Source: Arthrobacter sp. B2a2-09
Lineage (GTDB): Bacteria; Actinomycetota; Actinomycetes; Actinomycetales; Micrococcaceae
DNA: 64,000 nt
NCBI RefSeq assembly: GCF_027587375.1
Contig: NZ_JAMXIC010000022.1
Coordinates: 23,733-87,732 of the forward strand
Direction: 5' to 3'
Shown: piece by piece, positions 44,402-52,996 of the stretch
Layout: each line of letters starts with the position of its first letter
How positions within the stretch are numbered: position 1 is the stretch's first letter
The notes under the pieces: model-generated
What the model saw: only the letters and a program-made list of their open reading frames with translations
Database searches by the model: none
Told to the model about the DNA's origin: nothing
Made by a program: the position numbers and the translations under genes

Positions 44402-45688
44402 GTGGGGAACGGATTCGGAGAAAAGCTCCGTGCCGAACGGCTCGAACGTGGGCTGACCCAGGCTGAATTGGGCAGGGACCTTTACTCACCCAGCTACATT
44501 TCACTTCTTGAAACCGGCCGGCGGGAGCCCACGGCCGAAGTCATTGAAGAACTCGCCCGCCGGCTGGAGCTGGCGCCAAAAGCCTTGGAAGCCTGGAGCC
44601 AGCCCGTATCCATCGGTGATGCTGAATACGTGCTCGCGGGGCTCTATGCCAGGCAAGCTTGGGACCTCAGGGACTATCCCCTTGCCGCTAGCCACGCATC
44701 AACCGCCGCCCAAATAGCGCTCGAGGCAAAGAACACCAGCGCCTGGTGGAACATGACCTACATGCAAGCCGAATGCCTCATGAAGCAGGGGCAGTTGAAG
44801 GAATGCCAGCAGATCATCCAGCATCTCCTGGAGCATCCCATGGCTACGGAGTCCGCTGGCCTGGGAGTCCGTGCCCGGCAGATGCTTGCCGCCGTCTGCC
44901 ACGGGCAAGGCCAGCTGGCCACCGCCGTCGAGCACGCCTTGGAAGCCGTGAGGCTTTCCGCGCAGCTGCCCAAAGGCTCAACGTTGATCATCGGTGCGCA
45001 CCGGGCGCTGATCGGAGCACTGGCCGAGAGCGGCAGGTTGGACGAAGCCTGGACGTATTGCCAGGCCATGAACAACCAGATGGACGACCATTCGATGTCG
45101 CAGCTCGCGGGCGAAGTTGCCTGGGTGGTGGGAAACGTGGCCTTCATGCGCCACGACTACGTGGAAGGCATCAAGCATCACGAGCGCGCCGCCAAGCTGC
45201 TCTCCCCCGCCAATGACATTGAACTGTGGGCCCGCTTCAACAAGGCATCCGCGGCTGTCCGGCTCTCCTCGGGAATCGTTGAGCCGGAAACGCTCTCAGC
45301 CATCGAACGCGCTGAACTCGCCCTGTCGATCGTGGGCGGAAACAAGACGGACCAGCTGGAGGTTGCTTTTATCCGCGCCCGCTGGCTCTACCTGACGGGC
45401 GACATCCCGGCGGCCATCACTAAGTTGCGCGAAATCCACGCGGACCGCGATGTCCTCGCCCGGCACACTGCAGGCGAAGTCGCTTTCCTCCTCGGCAAAG
45501 CCCTCAAGGCGGCCGGTGAAAACACAGACGCACTGGTCCATCTCGAAGAGGCCCAACGCGATTTCACCGCCGCGGGAGCAGCCGACCGCGTCCAGCAGGC
45601 CATGGACTCCGTACTGGAGATCCGGCTGGCGGAACGTCGGGCGGCGTCGGGCCATGGTGGGAGCGCTCAGTCTTCCCGCGCAAGCTAG
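44402..45688 (+). CDS. XRE-HTH plus TPR-like regulator, candidate RRNPP-type peptide receptor
   Basis: A 428-residue cytoplasmic regulator. Residues 1-62 are an XRE helix-turn-helix (EKLRAERLERGLTQAELGRD, then SYISLLETGRREPT and a final helix ending in RRLELAP). Residues about 70-415 are repeated ~35-40-residue helix pairs of TPR type (for example AWWNMTYMQAECLMKQGQL; GEVAFLLGKALKAAGENTDA). This order and length match NprR/PlcR/Rgg-type receptors, which bind short re-imported peptides in the TPR groove. GTG 44402 follows AGGAGG five bases upstream. Divergent from the repeat-peptide gene. The receptor role is inference from architecture and context. Confidence 0.85.
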   Translation: MGNGFGEKLRAERLERGLTQAELGRDLYSPSYISLLETGRREPTAEVIEELARRLELAPKALEAWSQPVSIGDAEYVLAGLYARQAWDLRDYPLAASHASTAAQIALEAKNTSAWWNMTYMQAECLMKQGQLKECQQIIQHLLEHPMATESAGLGVRARQMLAAVCHGQGQLATAVEHALEAVRLSAQLPKGSTLIIGAHRALIGALAESGRLDEAWTYCQAMNNQMDDHSMSQLAGEVAWVVGNVAFMRHDYVEGIKHHERAAKLLSPANDIELWARFNKASAAVRLSSGIVEPETLSAIERAELALSIVGGNKTDQLEVAFIRARWLYLTGDIPAAITKLREIHADRDVLARHTAGEVAFLLGKALKAAGENTDALVHLEEAQRDFTAAGAADRVQQAMDSVLEIRLAERRAASGHGGSAQSSRAS

Positions 45689-45707
45689 GGGCTGCGGCCC
45701 GGGTCAA

Positions 45708-45821
45708 CTCAACTGATCCCCACCGCCACCCTCGCCTCGCAAGCTCGGCCAGGGAACCCTGGCGGCGTGGGCCCAGACAGTTGTTGTCGCTTAGCCGCTG
45801 CTAAACGACAACAACTGCGGG
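45708..45821. repeat. Dispersed palindrome family 1, copy A (long form)
   Basis: The palindrome CAGTTGTTGTCG (45778-45789) / CGACAACAACTG (45806-45817) encloses TTAGC-CGCT-GCTAA. Just before it lies a 59-base block (45717-45775) identical to the reverse complement of 61847-61905. It separates the convergent regulator and purC genes. Confidence 0.9.
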
Positions 45822-46757
45822 TCAGACGAACGTCCTGCCGGTCAGCTTCTCGTAGGCTTCCACGTAACGGGCGCGAGTCTTCTCGACGACGTCGGCCGGC
45901 AGTGCAGGCGGCGGGGTGTCACCCGAGCGGTCCCAGCCCGATTCCGCGGAGGTCAGCCAGTCACGCACAAACTGCTTGTCGAACGAAGGCTGCGCCTTGC
46001 CCGGCTCGTACGTGGAAGCGTCCCAGAAACGCGAGGAATCCGGCGTCAGGACCTCATCGCCCAACGTAATGACACCCGTGGTGACATCGATGCCGAACTC
46101 CACCTTCGTGTCGGCCAGGATGATGCCGCGGCCACGGGCGATCTCTTCCGCGCGAGTGTAGATCTTCAACGTGAGTTCGCTCAGGCGTGCGGCGATATCG
46201 TCGCCCACCATCGCGACGACGTCGTCGTAGGTGATGTTCTCGTCGTGCTCGCCGACTTCAGCCTTGGCAGAAGGCGTGAAGATGGCGTGCCCGAGGCGCG
46301 AGCCGTCAACCAGGCCTTCCGGGAGGGGGATGTCGCAGACGGTGCCTGACTGGCGGTACTCGGCCAGGCCGGACCCCGTGAGATACCCGCGGGCGATGCA
46401 TTCCACGGGGAACATCTCGAGCCGTTTGCAGATCATCGCGCGGCCCTCGACTTCCGCGGGCACTCCCTCGGCGGCCGTGGATGCCAGGACGTGGTGCTCC
46501 ACGCCAAGCTGCTCGAACCACCACAAGCTCAGCTGCGTGAGTACCCGGCCTTTGTCCGGGATCTCGCTGCTCAAGACGTGGTCGTAGGCGCTGATGCGGT
46601 CGCTGGCCACCACCAAGACGCGGTCCTGGCCGGATTCGTCCCCACTGAATTCGTCCGCGGGAACGTAGAGGTCACGGACTTTGCCCGAGTAGAAGTGCTT
46701 CCACCCCGGGAGGTCGAGGGTTTCGGTCTGCAGTCCGTTTGCGTTGCTTTCAGGCAT
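45822..46757 (-). CDS. purC: Phosphoribosylaminoimidazole-succinocarboxamide synthase
   Basis: SAICAR synthase of purine biosynthesis, 311 residues. HFYSGKVRDLYVP (about 21-33) is the N-terminal nucleotide-binding loop, VVASDRISAYDHVL follows, and ILADTKVEFGID near 210 is the family signature. Three bases separate it from purD upstream, so both are on one transcript. Length and motifs are normal. Confidence 0.96.
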   Translation of the reverse strand: MPESNANGLQTETLDLPGWKHFYSGKVRDLYVPADEFSGDESGQDRVLVVASDRISAYDHVLSSEIPDKGRVLTQLSLWWFEQLGVEHHVLASTAAEGVPAEVEGRAMICKRLEMFPVECIARGYLTGSGLAEYRQSGTVCDIPLPEGLVDGSRLGHAIFTPSAKAEVGEHDENITYDDVVAMVGDDIAARLSELTLKIYTRAEEIARGRGIILADTKVEFGIDVTTGVITLGDEVLTPDSSRFWDASTYEPGKAQPSFDKQFVRDWLTSAESGWDRSGDTPPPALPADVVEKTRARYVEAYEKLTGRTFV

Positions 46758-46760
46758 GGT

Positions 46761-48071
46761 TCAGGCCTTCACATTCGGGATGGAGCCGGTGGCTGGCGAG
46801 ACTACGTGGATCTCGCCGCGGGCTGCCTTGCCGGCGATATCGGTACGGAACTGTCCGCCGTCGAGCTGGACCAGCTCCACGCCGTCGTAAGCCCGCTCGC
46901 GGGCCTCCACGAGGTCCGTCCCCAACGCCACAACGGCCAGCACACGGCCGCCGGCGGAAACGATCCGGCCTTCTTCGTCCAGCTTTGTACCGGCGTGGAT
47001 GACGTGGACGCCTTCAAGCGCATCCACCTTGTTCAGGCCGCGGATCCGGTCCCCCGTGCGGGGCGTGTCCGGATAGTTTTCGGCGGCGACGACGACGGCG
47101 ACGGCCGACTCCTTCGACCAGCGCAGCTCTTCGGCCTGGTCCAGTTCGCCCTTGGCAGCTGCCAGCATGAGGGCGCCGAGCGGGGTCTTGAGGCGGGCCA
47201 GGACCGCCTGCGTTTCGGGATCGCCGAAACGGACGTTGAATTCGATGACGCGCGTGCCGCGGGAGGTCAGGGCCAGGCCGCAGTAGAGGACGCCGACGAA
47301 CGGGGTTCCGCGGCTTGCCATCTCGTCAACGGTGGGCTGGGCCACCCTGTCGATGACTTCCTGGATCAGGCCTTCGGGCGCCCAATCGAGCGGAGTGTAG
47401 GCGCCCATGCCACCGGTGTTGGGGCCTTCGTCATTGTCGAAAATTCGTTTGAAATCCTGTGCCGGGGACAGCGGCACCGTGGTGCGGCCGTCGCACAGCA
47501 CGAACAGGGACACCTCGGGTCCGTCCAGGAACTCCTCGATGACCACGGTTCCACCAGCGTCGAAACAAGCCTGGGCGTGGGCGAGTGCTTCCTCGCGGTC
47601 ATTGGTGACCACAACGCCCTTGCCGGCGGCCAGTCCGTCATCCTTGACGACATGCGGAGCGCCGAAGGTGTCCAGAGCGTCAGCAGCCTCCGCGGCGTTT
47701 GTTGCCACGCGGGCCATGGCGGTGGGCACGCCGGCCTCGGCCATGACTTCCTTGGCGAACGCTTTGGAGGCCTCGAGCTGCGCCGCGGCCTTGCTGGGGC
47801 CAAAGACCGGAATACCGGTTTCGCGGACGGCGTCGGAAACCCCTGCCGCGAGCGGGGCTTCAGGGCCGACCACAACCAGGTCAACCGCCAGCTTTGTCGC
47901 AAGCGCTGCGACGGCGCCGGGGTTGTTCCCGTCGATCGCGTACGTGGGGACCAGCTTGGCGATGCCTGCGTTTCCCGGAGCCGCATGGACCTCGGAAACG
48001 TTGGGATCCTTGAGCAAGGAGCGGACAATTGCGTGTTCGCGGCCCCCGGGGCCAATGACGAGTACCTTCAC
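46761..48071 (-). CDS. purD: Phosphoribosylamine-glycine ligase
   Basis: GAR synthetase, 436 residues, ATP-grasp fold. It begins VKVLVIGPGGREHAI, has the ATP-grasp segment HVVKDDGLAAGKGVVV (about 140-155) and RFGDPETQAV near 290. GTG 48071 is chosen because it gives the canonical N-terminus; an upstream ATG at 48137 lies next to dispersed repeat 2. Operon with purC. Confidence 0.95.
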   Translation of the reverse strand: MKVLVIGPGGREHAIVRSLLKDPNVSEVHAAPGNAGIAKLVPTYAIDGNNPGAVAALATKLAVDLVVVGPEAPLAAGVSDAVRETGIPVFGPSKAAAQLEASKAFAKEVMAEAGVPTAMARVATNAAEAADALDTFGAPHVVKDDGLAAGKGVVVTNDREEALAHAQACFDAGGTVVIEEFLDGPEVSLFVLCDGRTTVPLSPAQDFKRIFDNDEGPNTGGMGAYTPLDWAPEGLIQEVIDRVAQPTVDEMASRGTPFVGVLYCGLALTSRGTRVIEFNVRFGDPETQAVLARLKTPLGALMLAAAKGELDQAEELRWSKESAVAVVVAAENYPDTPRTGDRIRGLNKVDALEGVHVIHAGTKLDEEGRIVSAGGRVLAVVALGTDLVEARERAYDGVELVQLDGGQFRTDIAGKAARGEIHVVSPATGSIPNVKA

Positions 48072-48120
48072 AGTCTTCAAGGGTACTTTGTGCGGGGGCA
48101 GGACTCCTAAGCTGTCTCCA

Positions 48121-48205
48121 CCACTGGACATGCCCACCCCTCGTTTCGAGCAATGGACATAACACTGATATGCCCATTCCCCTCAGCTAACGGGGGACAT
48201 GTCCA
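48121..48205. repeat. Dispersed palindrome family 2 (GGACATG), copy 2
   Basis: TGGACATG (48125-48132) pairs with CATGTCCA (48198-48205), with an inner ATGGACAT / ATGCCCAT near-pair. Its reverse complement aligns with 32580-32640. It lies between divergent genes, so it is not simply a terminator. The ATG at 48199 is part of it. Confidence 0.75.
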
Positions 48206-48270
48206 ACCCACACCGCCAACACGGGGCATCTCCGACCCATCTCGGGGGCCTCCGGCTCCGAACAACCTGC

Positions 48271-49848
48271 ATGAAGAAGCTCAGGAACTGGCTCAGGGGA
48301 CCCACCGCGTTGGCTGCACTCGCCGGGGTGGCCGCTGCCGGCGTCGTACTTTCCGTTGCGGAACTGGTCGGCGCCTTCTTTACCGCCCGGGCTACTCCTG
48401 TGATTGCGCTGGGGTCGACGTTCATCGACTTCACGCCGCCGTGGATGAAGGACTTTGCCGTGACCACGTTCGGCACCAATGACAAGGCCGCGCTGTTTGT
48501 GGGCATGGGCCTGACCATCTTCGTGCTCGCCTGCGTCCTAGGCGTCGTGGCCTTCCGCAATTGGGCGCTGGGCGTGTTGGGCGTGCTGGGCATGGGTGCG
48601 GTGATCGTGGCTGCCGTGGTGACCCGGGCCAGCGTGAAGCCCGTGGATGCCATACCGAGCCTGATCGGCACTTTGGCGGGACTCGCAACCCTGAGGTTCT
48701 TGGTGGCCCGGCTTTGGCGGCTGAAGTCCTTCCCTGACGCCCCTGCCGACACCGCGGCCAAAGGCGTCGAGCGCCCTGCCACGACGCGCCGCACCTTCTT
48801 CGCGGCTACCGGTATTACCCTTGCCGCAGCGGCCATCGCAGCCGGCGGCGGTCGGTTCTTGAGTGCCGCACGCAGCAATGTGGCCAAGGCGCGGGATTCG
48901 CTGAAGCTTCCAGCTCCGGCCCGGGCGGCTGCTCCCGTTCCCGCGGGCGTCCAGTCCCCGACGCCGGGAGTCACCCCTTGGCTCACCCCGGCCAAGGACT
49001 TCTACAGGATCGACACCGCCTTGAGCGTGCCGGAGATCAACGCCCAGGATTGGGAGCTGCGGATCCACGGGCTGGTGGAACAAGAGGTCCGGCTGACCTT
49101 TCAGGATCTGCTCGACGCCCAACTGATAGAAACCCACGTGTCGCTAACCTGCGTCTCCAACCCCGTGGGCGGAAACCTTGCCGGCAACGCCAAATGGCTG
49201 GGCATGCCCATCCGCGACGCGCTCAAACAAGCCCGACCCAAAACCGGAGCAGACATGGTCCTCTCCACTTCGATCGACGGCTTCAGCGCCTCCACTCCGC
49301 TGGAAGTCCTCCAGGATGGCAGGGATGCCATCCTGGCAATCGGCATGAACGGCGAACCCCTGCCGCTGGAACACGGCTACCCCGTGCGCATGGTGGTTCC
49401 CGGTCTTTACGGCTTCGTCTCCGCGACCAAATGGGTGGTGGACCTGGAAGTCACCCGATTCGCGGACAACAAGGCCTATTGGACCACTCGCGGCTGGTCC
49501 GAGCGGGGCCCCATCAAGACCATGGCCCGTCTGGAAGTACCCAAGTCCTTCGCCAGAGTGCCTGCCGGCAGGGTCGCCTTGGGTGGCACGGCCTGGGCCC
49601 AGACCCGTGGCATCAAGAAAGTGGAGGTCCAGATAGACAACGGCCCATGGGCCGAAGCCACCCTTGCCGCGGAGGCATCCGTCGTCACGTGGCGGCAGTG
49701 GTCCTTCAACTGGGACGCCACTCCGGGACCCCATTACATCAAGGTCCGGGCCACGGACGGAACCGGCGAACTGCAGACTGAAACACGAGCGGATCCTGTG
49801 CCTGACGGCGCCTCGGGATGGCAGTCCGTCATGGTGACCGTGGAGTAG
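48271..49848 (+). CDS. Membrane-anchored molybdopterin oxidoreductase, sulfite-oxidase fold
   Basis: A ~525-residue protein. Four to five N-terminal hydrophobic segments (about 5-145) are followed by a Tat-like RRTFFAATG and another hydrophobic stretch, then an extracytoplasmic Mo-cofactor domain (about 230-400) with the ligand Cys in LTCVSNPVGG (about 293) and a C-terminal Mo-co dimerisation domain. No haem domain is fused. ATG 48271 is preferred; ATG 48199 sits in a dispersed repeat and would add a non-conserved tail. The substrate is unknown; YedY-like reductase or sulfite oxidase are possibilities. Confidence 0.82.
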   Translation: MKKLRNWLRGPTALAALAGVAAAGVVLSVAELVGAFFTARATPVIALGSTFIDFTPPWMKDFAVTTFGTNDKAALFVGMGLTIFVLACVLGVVAFRNWALGVLGVLGMGAVIVAAVVTRASVKPVDAIPSLIGTLAGLATLRFLVARLWRLKSFPDAPADTAAKGVERPATTRRTFFAATGITLAAAAIAAGGGRFLSAARSNVAKARDSLKLPAPARAAAPVPAGVQSPTPGVTPWLTPAKDFYRIDTALSVPEINAQDWELRIHGLVEQEVRLTFQDLLDAQLIETHVSLTCVSNPVGGNLAGNAKWLGMPIRDALKQARPKTGADMVLSTSIDGFSASTPLEVLQDGRDAILAIGMNGEPLPLEHGYPVRMVVPGLYGFVSATKWVVDLEVTRFADNKAYWTTRGWSERGPIKTMARLEVPKSFARVPAGRVALGGTAWAQTRGIKKVEVQIDNGPWAEATLAAEASVVTWRQWSFNWDATPGPHYIKVRATDGTGELQTETRADPVPDGASGWQSVMVTVE

Positions 49849-49872
49849 CCCGGGAAGGCGGTTCCTTCACCC

Positions 49873-49878
49873 TAGACT
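49873..49878 (+). promoter_or_regulatory. Probable -10 of the asparaginase gene, leaderless
   Basis: TAGACT ends six bases before ATG 49885, with no ribosome-binding site. Confidence 0.45.
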
Positions 49879-49884
49879 TGCATC

Positions 49885-50901
49885 ATGCCCTTGAGTTCGC
49901 ATGAAACCTTCAGCGTTGAGTCCGCCGTCGAACTGGCAGTAATCGAACGCAGCGGCTTCATCGAATCGCGCCACATCGGGTCCGCAGTGGTTCTTTCCGC
50001 TGACGGGTCCGTGGTGACCCAGCTCGGCGACATCAGCACGCCCATCTACGCCCGCTCCGCGCTCAAGCCTTTCCAGGCCCTCGCGTCGATGCAGTCGGGC
50101 GTGCCACTCCGCGGCGCCCAGGTGGCTTTGGCCTGCGCCAGCCATGTGGGCTCGCTGGATCACATGGACGTGGTGGAAGGCATGCTGAAAGCCGCCGGCG
50201 TCCGGGAGGAACAGCTGCAATGCCCCTCGGCGTGGCCGAAGGACGAAGTCGCGCGCAACTGGCTGATTCGCTCCGAGCACGGCAAATCCAAGCTGGCCTT
50301 CAATTGTTCAGGCAAGCACGCGGCGTTCCTCTGGGCCTGCACCGAGAACGGCTGGGACACCCACAGTTACCTCGAGCCCAACCATCCCTTGCAACAGCGC
50401 GTACGGTCCGTGATCGAGGAATTCAGTGACGAGAAGATCGCCCACTTAGGCATTGATGGCTGCGGAGCGCCCGTGGCCGCGATTTCCCTGACCGGGCTGG
50501 CGCGGGCCTATTCGCGCTTGGCTCGGGCCCCGAGGGACCAGAGCTCCAACGCCCGCGCGGCAACCATTGCCACGTCCATGCTGGACTACCCCTGGGCAGT
50601 GCAAGGCCGCGGCGAGGCGAACACCATAGTCATGGACGAACTCGAAGTGCTTGCCAAGGGCGGGGCGGAAGGTGTCCTGGTCTTGGCAACACCCGCTGGC
50701 GCATCGGTCGCAGTGAAGATCCTGGACGGGAACCCGCGCGCGGCCACCCTGGTTGGGCTGACGCTTCTCGCTGTTGCCGGCGCCGTGGATATTCCTGGTG
50801 TCTCCAGCGTGCTCGAAAAGGTCGTGGAGCCCGTCCTCGGCGGTGGCCACTCCGTCGGCAGGATCCGCCTGGGCCACGCCGTTTCGGCGCTGCTGGACTG
50901 A
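49885..50901 (+). CDS. Asparaginase, Rhizobium etli type II (AnsA/ReAII) family
   Basis: L-asparagine amidohydrolase, 338 residues. The class 3 asparaginase signatures are present: YARSALKPFQAL with the Ser-x-x-Lys catalytic pair (about 52-55), ACASHVGS with the second Ser, and FNCSGKHAAFLW (about 137-148) with the conserved Cys. There is no signal peptide. ATG 49885 is probably leaderless. Cytoplasmic; converts asparagine to aspartate and ammonia. Confidence 0.9.
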   Translation: MPLSSHETFSVESAVELAVIERSGFIESRHIGSAVVLSADGSVVTQLGDISTPIYARSALKPFQALASMQSGVPLRGAQVALACASHVGSLDHMDVVEGMLKAAGVREEQLQCPSAWPKDEVARNWLIRSEHGKSKLAFNCSGKHAAFLWACTENGWDTHSYLEPNHPLQQRVRSVIEEFSDEKIAHLGIDGCGAPVAAISLTGLARAYSRLARAPRDQSSNARAATIATSMLDYPWAVQGRGEANTIVMDELEVLAKGGAEGVLVLATPAGASVAVKILDGNPRAATLVGLTLLAVAGAVDIPGVSSVLEKVVEPVLGGGHSVGRIRLGHAVSALLD

Positions 50902-50917
50902 TTGGAACTGGCGAACT

Positions 50918-51325
50918 ATGGCAATTGCACGACGCCGGATCGACCTTGAGGAAGGCCGCGCGGCACTGGCCGCATGGCAGGCCGCCGTCGGGCAGGAAAC
51001 AGGGCAGGAAGCCGGGCCGGGGACGCCGCCGTCGCGCACTGTGTTGGCCACCGCGGTGCGTTACTCGCTGGAGGAGCTCACCGCCCGCGCACCCGGCAAC
51101 TCAGTGGAAGTCCGGGTGCCCCCGTTCGGTGTCACTCAGTGCGTGGAAGGCCCCCGCCACACGCGCGGCACCCCGCCCAACGTCATAGAGTGCGACGCCG
51201 CCACCTGGCTGGCGATGGTAACCGGCCGCTTGGCGTGGTCCGCCGCGGTCGACGCCGGCCGGGTAGCCGCTTCGGGTCTGCGCGCGGATTTGTCGGAGCT
51301 GCTGCCGCTTTCCGGAACCCCTTAA
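50918..51325 (+). CDS. Sterol-carrier-family (SCP2-like) small protein
   Basis: A 135-residue protein. After a basic N-terminal helix (MAIARRRIDLEEGRAALAAW) there is a low-complexity loop, then a MaoC/SCP2-like fold with SVEVRVPPFGVTQCVEGPRHTRG near 62-84 and PPNVIECDAATWLAMVTGRL near 88-107. The family is annotated as sterol carrier-like in actinobacteria, ligand unknown. ATG 50918 lies 17 bases after the asparaginase stop. Confidence 0.7.
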   Translation: MAIARRRIDLEEGRAALAAWQAAVGQETGQEAGPGTPPSRTVLATAVRYSLEELTARAPGNSVEVRVPPFGVTQCVEGPRHTRGTPPNVIECDAATWLAMVTGRLAWSAAVDAGRVAASGLRADLSELLPLSGTP

Positions 51326-51366
51326 ACAACTGATCGCCCCACGACGATGCGGCGGGGCGATCAGTT
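51326..51366. terminator. Perfect palindrome between convergent genes
   Basis: CAACTGATCGCCCC (51326-51339) pairs perfectly with 51353-51366. No T-run is present, but its position between two convergent stops suggests a bidirectional terminator. Confidence 0.75.
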
Positions 51367-51383
51367 GGGATGCTGCGTGGCGC

Positions 51384-52874
51384 CTAGTCCGGACTGACCG
51401 AGGGGCTCTGGTGCTGACCGGGCTTGCTCATCTCAAACTGCGGAACCGCATCGGGATTCGGGCCGCCACTGAACTTCGGCGAGGGCTCGCGTCCTTCGCT
51501 GAGCCGTTCGAGTTCCTGTGCTTCGAACACGTCCACGGCTCCGAGCATGATGGCGGAGTCTTCGTTGGTGATTTCGCCGCGGAAGGCGCGGACCATGACG
51601 TCGCGGTTGAACTGCCCCTCCCATTTCGCGACGACGAACGTAGCCACACAGTTGCCCATGAGGTTCACGACGACGCGCATCGAGTCCATGAGGCGATCGG
51701 CACCCAGGAGCAGGGCGACGCCGGCAACCGGGAAAATGCCGAGAGCCGCTGCCGTAGCCGAAAGTGCCAGGAACGACGATCCCGGTACACCGGCCATGCC
51801 CTTGGAGGTCAGGAGCAGGACGCCCAAGGCTGCCAACTGCTGGCCGAGGTCAAGGTGGTGGCCGAAGGCCTGGGCCAGGAACAGCAGGGAAATCGAGAGG
51901 TAGATGGCGGCGCCATCGAGGTTGAACGAGTAGCCCGTGGGGACAACCAAGCCGGTGGTGGCCCGTGAGCAGCCGGCGTTGGTCAGCTTGGTCATGATGC
52001 GCGGGAGCACGGACTCCGTGGACGCCGTGCCGAGTGCCAGGAGGAACTCTTCCCGGGTGTACTTCAGGAATTGCCACAGCGGCACCCTCGCGAAGCTCCA
52101 GGCCACCAGGAACAGCAAGGCGATGAAGACGATGGCCGCCCCATAGCAACAGGCGATCAGGAGTGCGTACGTCCCAAGGGTGTCGAGTCCGTACTGGCCA
52201 ATGATGTACGCCATGGCACCGAAAGCGCCGATCGGCGCCACCTTCATGATCCAGGACATGATCTTGAAGATCAGTTCCAGGACCGTTTCCATGAGGCTGA
52301 TGACCGGGAGGCAGCGCTCGCGGCCGATGACGACGATTGCCGCGCCGAAGAAGACCGAGAAGAAGAGGACCTGGAGCAGGCTGTTGTTGGCGAATGCCCC
52401 GATGACGCTTGTGGGGATCACATCCAGGATGAAGGAAGCGGCATCCTTGGGCGCCGCATTACCGGTCTGGGCCTTCAGGGCATCCTGCGAAAGGGTGCTC
52501 GGATCGATGTGGAGTCCGGCACCCGGCTGGACAAGGTTTCCGACAATCAGGCCGAAAACGAGTGCGAAAAGCGTGGCGCCGGTGAAGTACAGGAGGGCTT
52601 TGACCCCGACTCTTCCGACCGCCTTGACGTCGCCCACTGCCGAGATGCCCGTGACAATCACGAGGAAGATCAGCGGAGCGATGATCATCTTGATGAGTTG
52701 AATGAAACCATCGCCCAGTGGCCGGAGGGTGGACCCGATGTTCGGCCAGAAATGGCCTATGAGTACACCTGCGACGACGGCGATCAGAATTTGGAAGAAG
52801 AGCGACTTGTACAGTGGCTTCTTCTTCCGCGGGGCCGAACTCGCCTTCAGCGCCGCAGAGTCTGGGATCTTCAT
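51384..52874 (-). CDS. dctA: C4-dicarboxylate/glutamate:cation symporter (DctA/DAACS family)
   Basis: A 496-residue secondary transporter with eight predicted membrane helices and two re-entrant loops. Motifs: a serine-rich hairpin equivalent in LGTASTESVLP, GYSFNLDGAAIYLS (the unwound helix binding Na+ and substrate) and MRVVVNLMGNCVATF. Succinate, fumarate, malate, or perhaps aspartate is the likely substrate. The C-terminal ~60 residues are a hydrophilic tail. It lies downstream of the decarboxylase gene on the same strand but with its own control region. Confidence 0.9.
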   Translation of the reverse strand: MKIPDSAALKASSAPRKKKPLYKSLFFQILIAVVAGVLIGHFWPNIGSTLRPLGDGFIQLIKMIIAPLIFLVIVTGISAVGDVKAVGRVGVKALLYFTGATLFALVFGLIVGNLVQPGAGLHIDPSTLSQDALKAQTGNAAPKDAASFILDVIPTSVIGAFANNSLLQVLFFSVFFGAAIVVIGRERCLPVISLMETVLELIFKIMSWIMKVAPIGAFGAMAYIIGQYGLDTLGTYALLIACCYGAAIVFIALLFLVAWSFARVPLWQFLKYTREEFLLALGTASTESVLPRIMTKLTNAGCSRATTGLVVPTGYSFNLDGAAIYLSISLLFLAQAFGHHLDLGQQLAALGVLLLTSKGMAGVPGSSFLALSATAAALGIFPVAGVALLLGADRLMDSMRVVVNLMGNCVATFVVAKWEGQFNRDVMVRAFRGEITNEDSAIMLGAVDVFEAQELERLSEGREPSPKFSGGPNPDAVPQFEMSKPGQHQSPSVSPD

Positions 52875-52940
52875 TGATCTGAACCAATCATTTGGGAACA
52901 GCCCCTGATTTCGGGGATGAATTCAATGTAATCCCGCTCA

Positions 52941-52986
52941 CACGATTCCACAAGGGGAAATTCAAATTTCACAATGTGGAATCGTG
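52941..52986. promoter_or_regulatory. Inverted repeat upstream of dctA
   Basis: CACGATTCCACA (52941-52952) pairs perfectly with TGTGGAATCGTG (52975-52986). The 22-base loop contains its own palindrome, GAAATT-CA-AATTTC. It sits just beyond the decarboxylase stop and may be a regulatory site for dctA or a terminator. Confidence 0.6.
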
Positions 52987-52996
52987 CGGCTTGGTG

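Noticed and set aside
48199..48270. Upstream ATG of the molybdopterin oxidoreductase.
   Set aside because: The ATG is part of a palindromic GGACATGTCC repeat; the internal ATG gives a normal membrane-protein N-terminus.
51326..51366. Palindrome considered as a further member of dispersed family 1 because of CAACTGA.
   Set aside because: It lacks the GTTGTCG core and is simply a hairpin between convergent genes.
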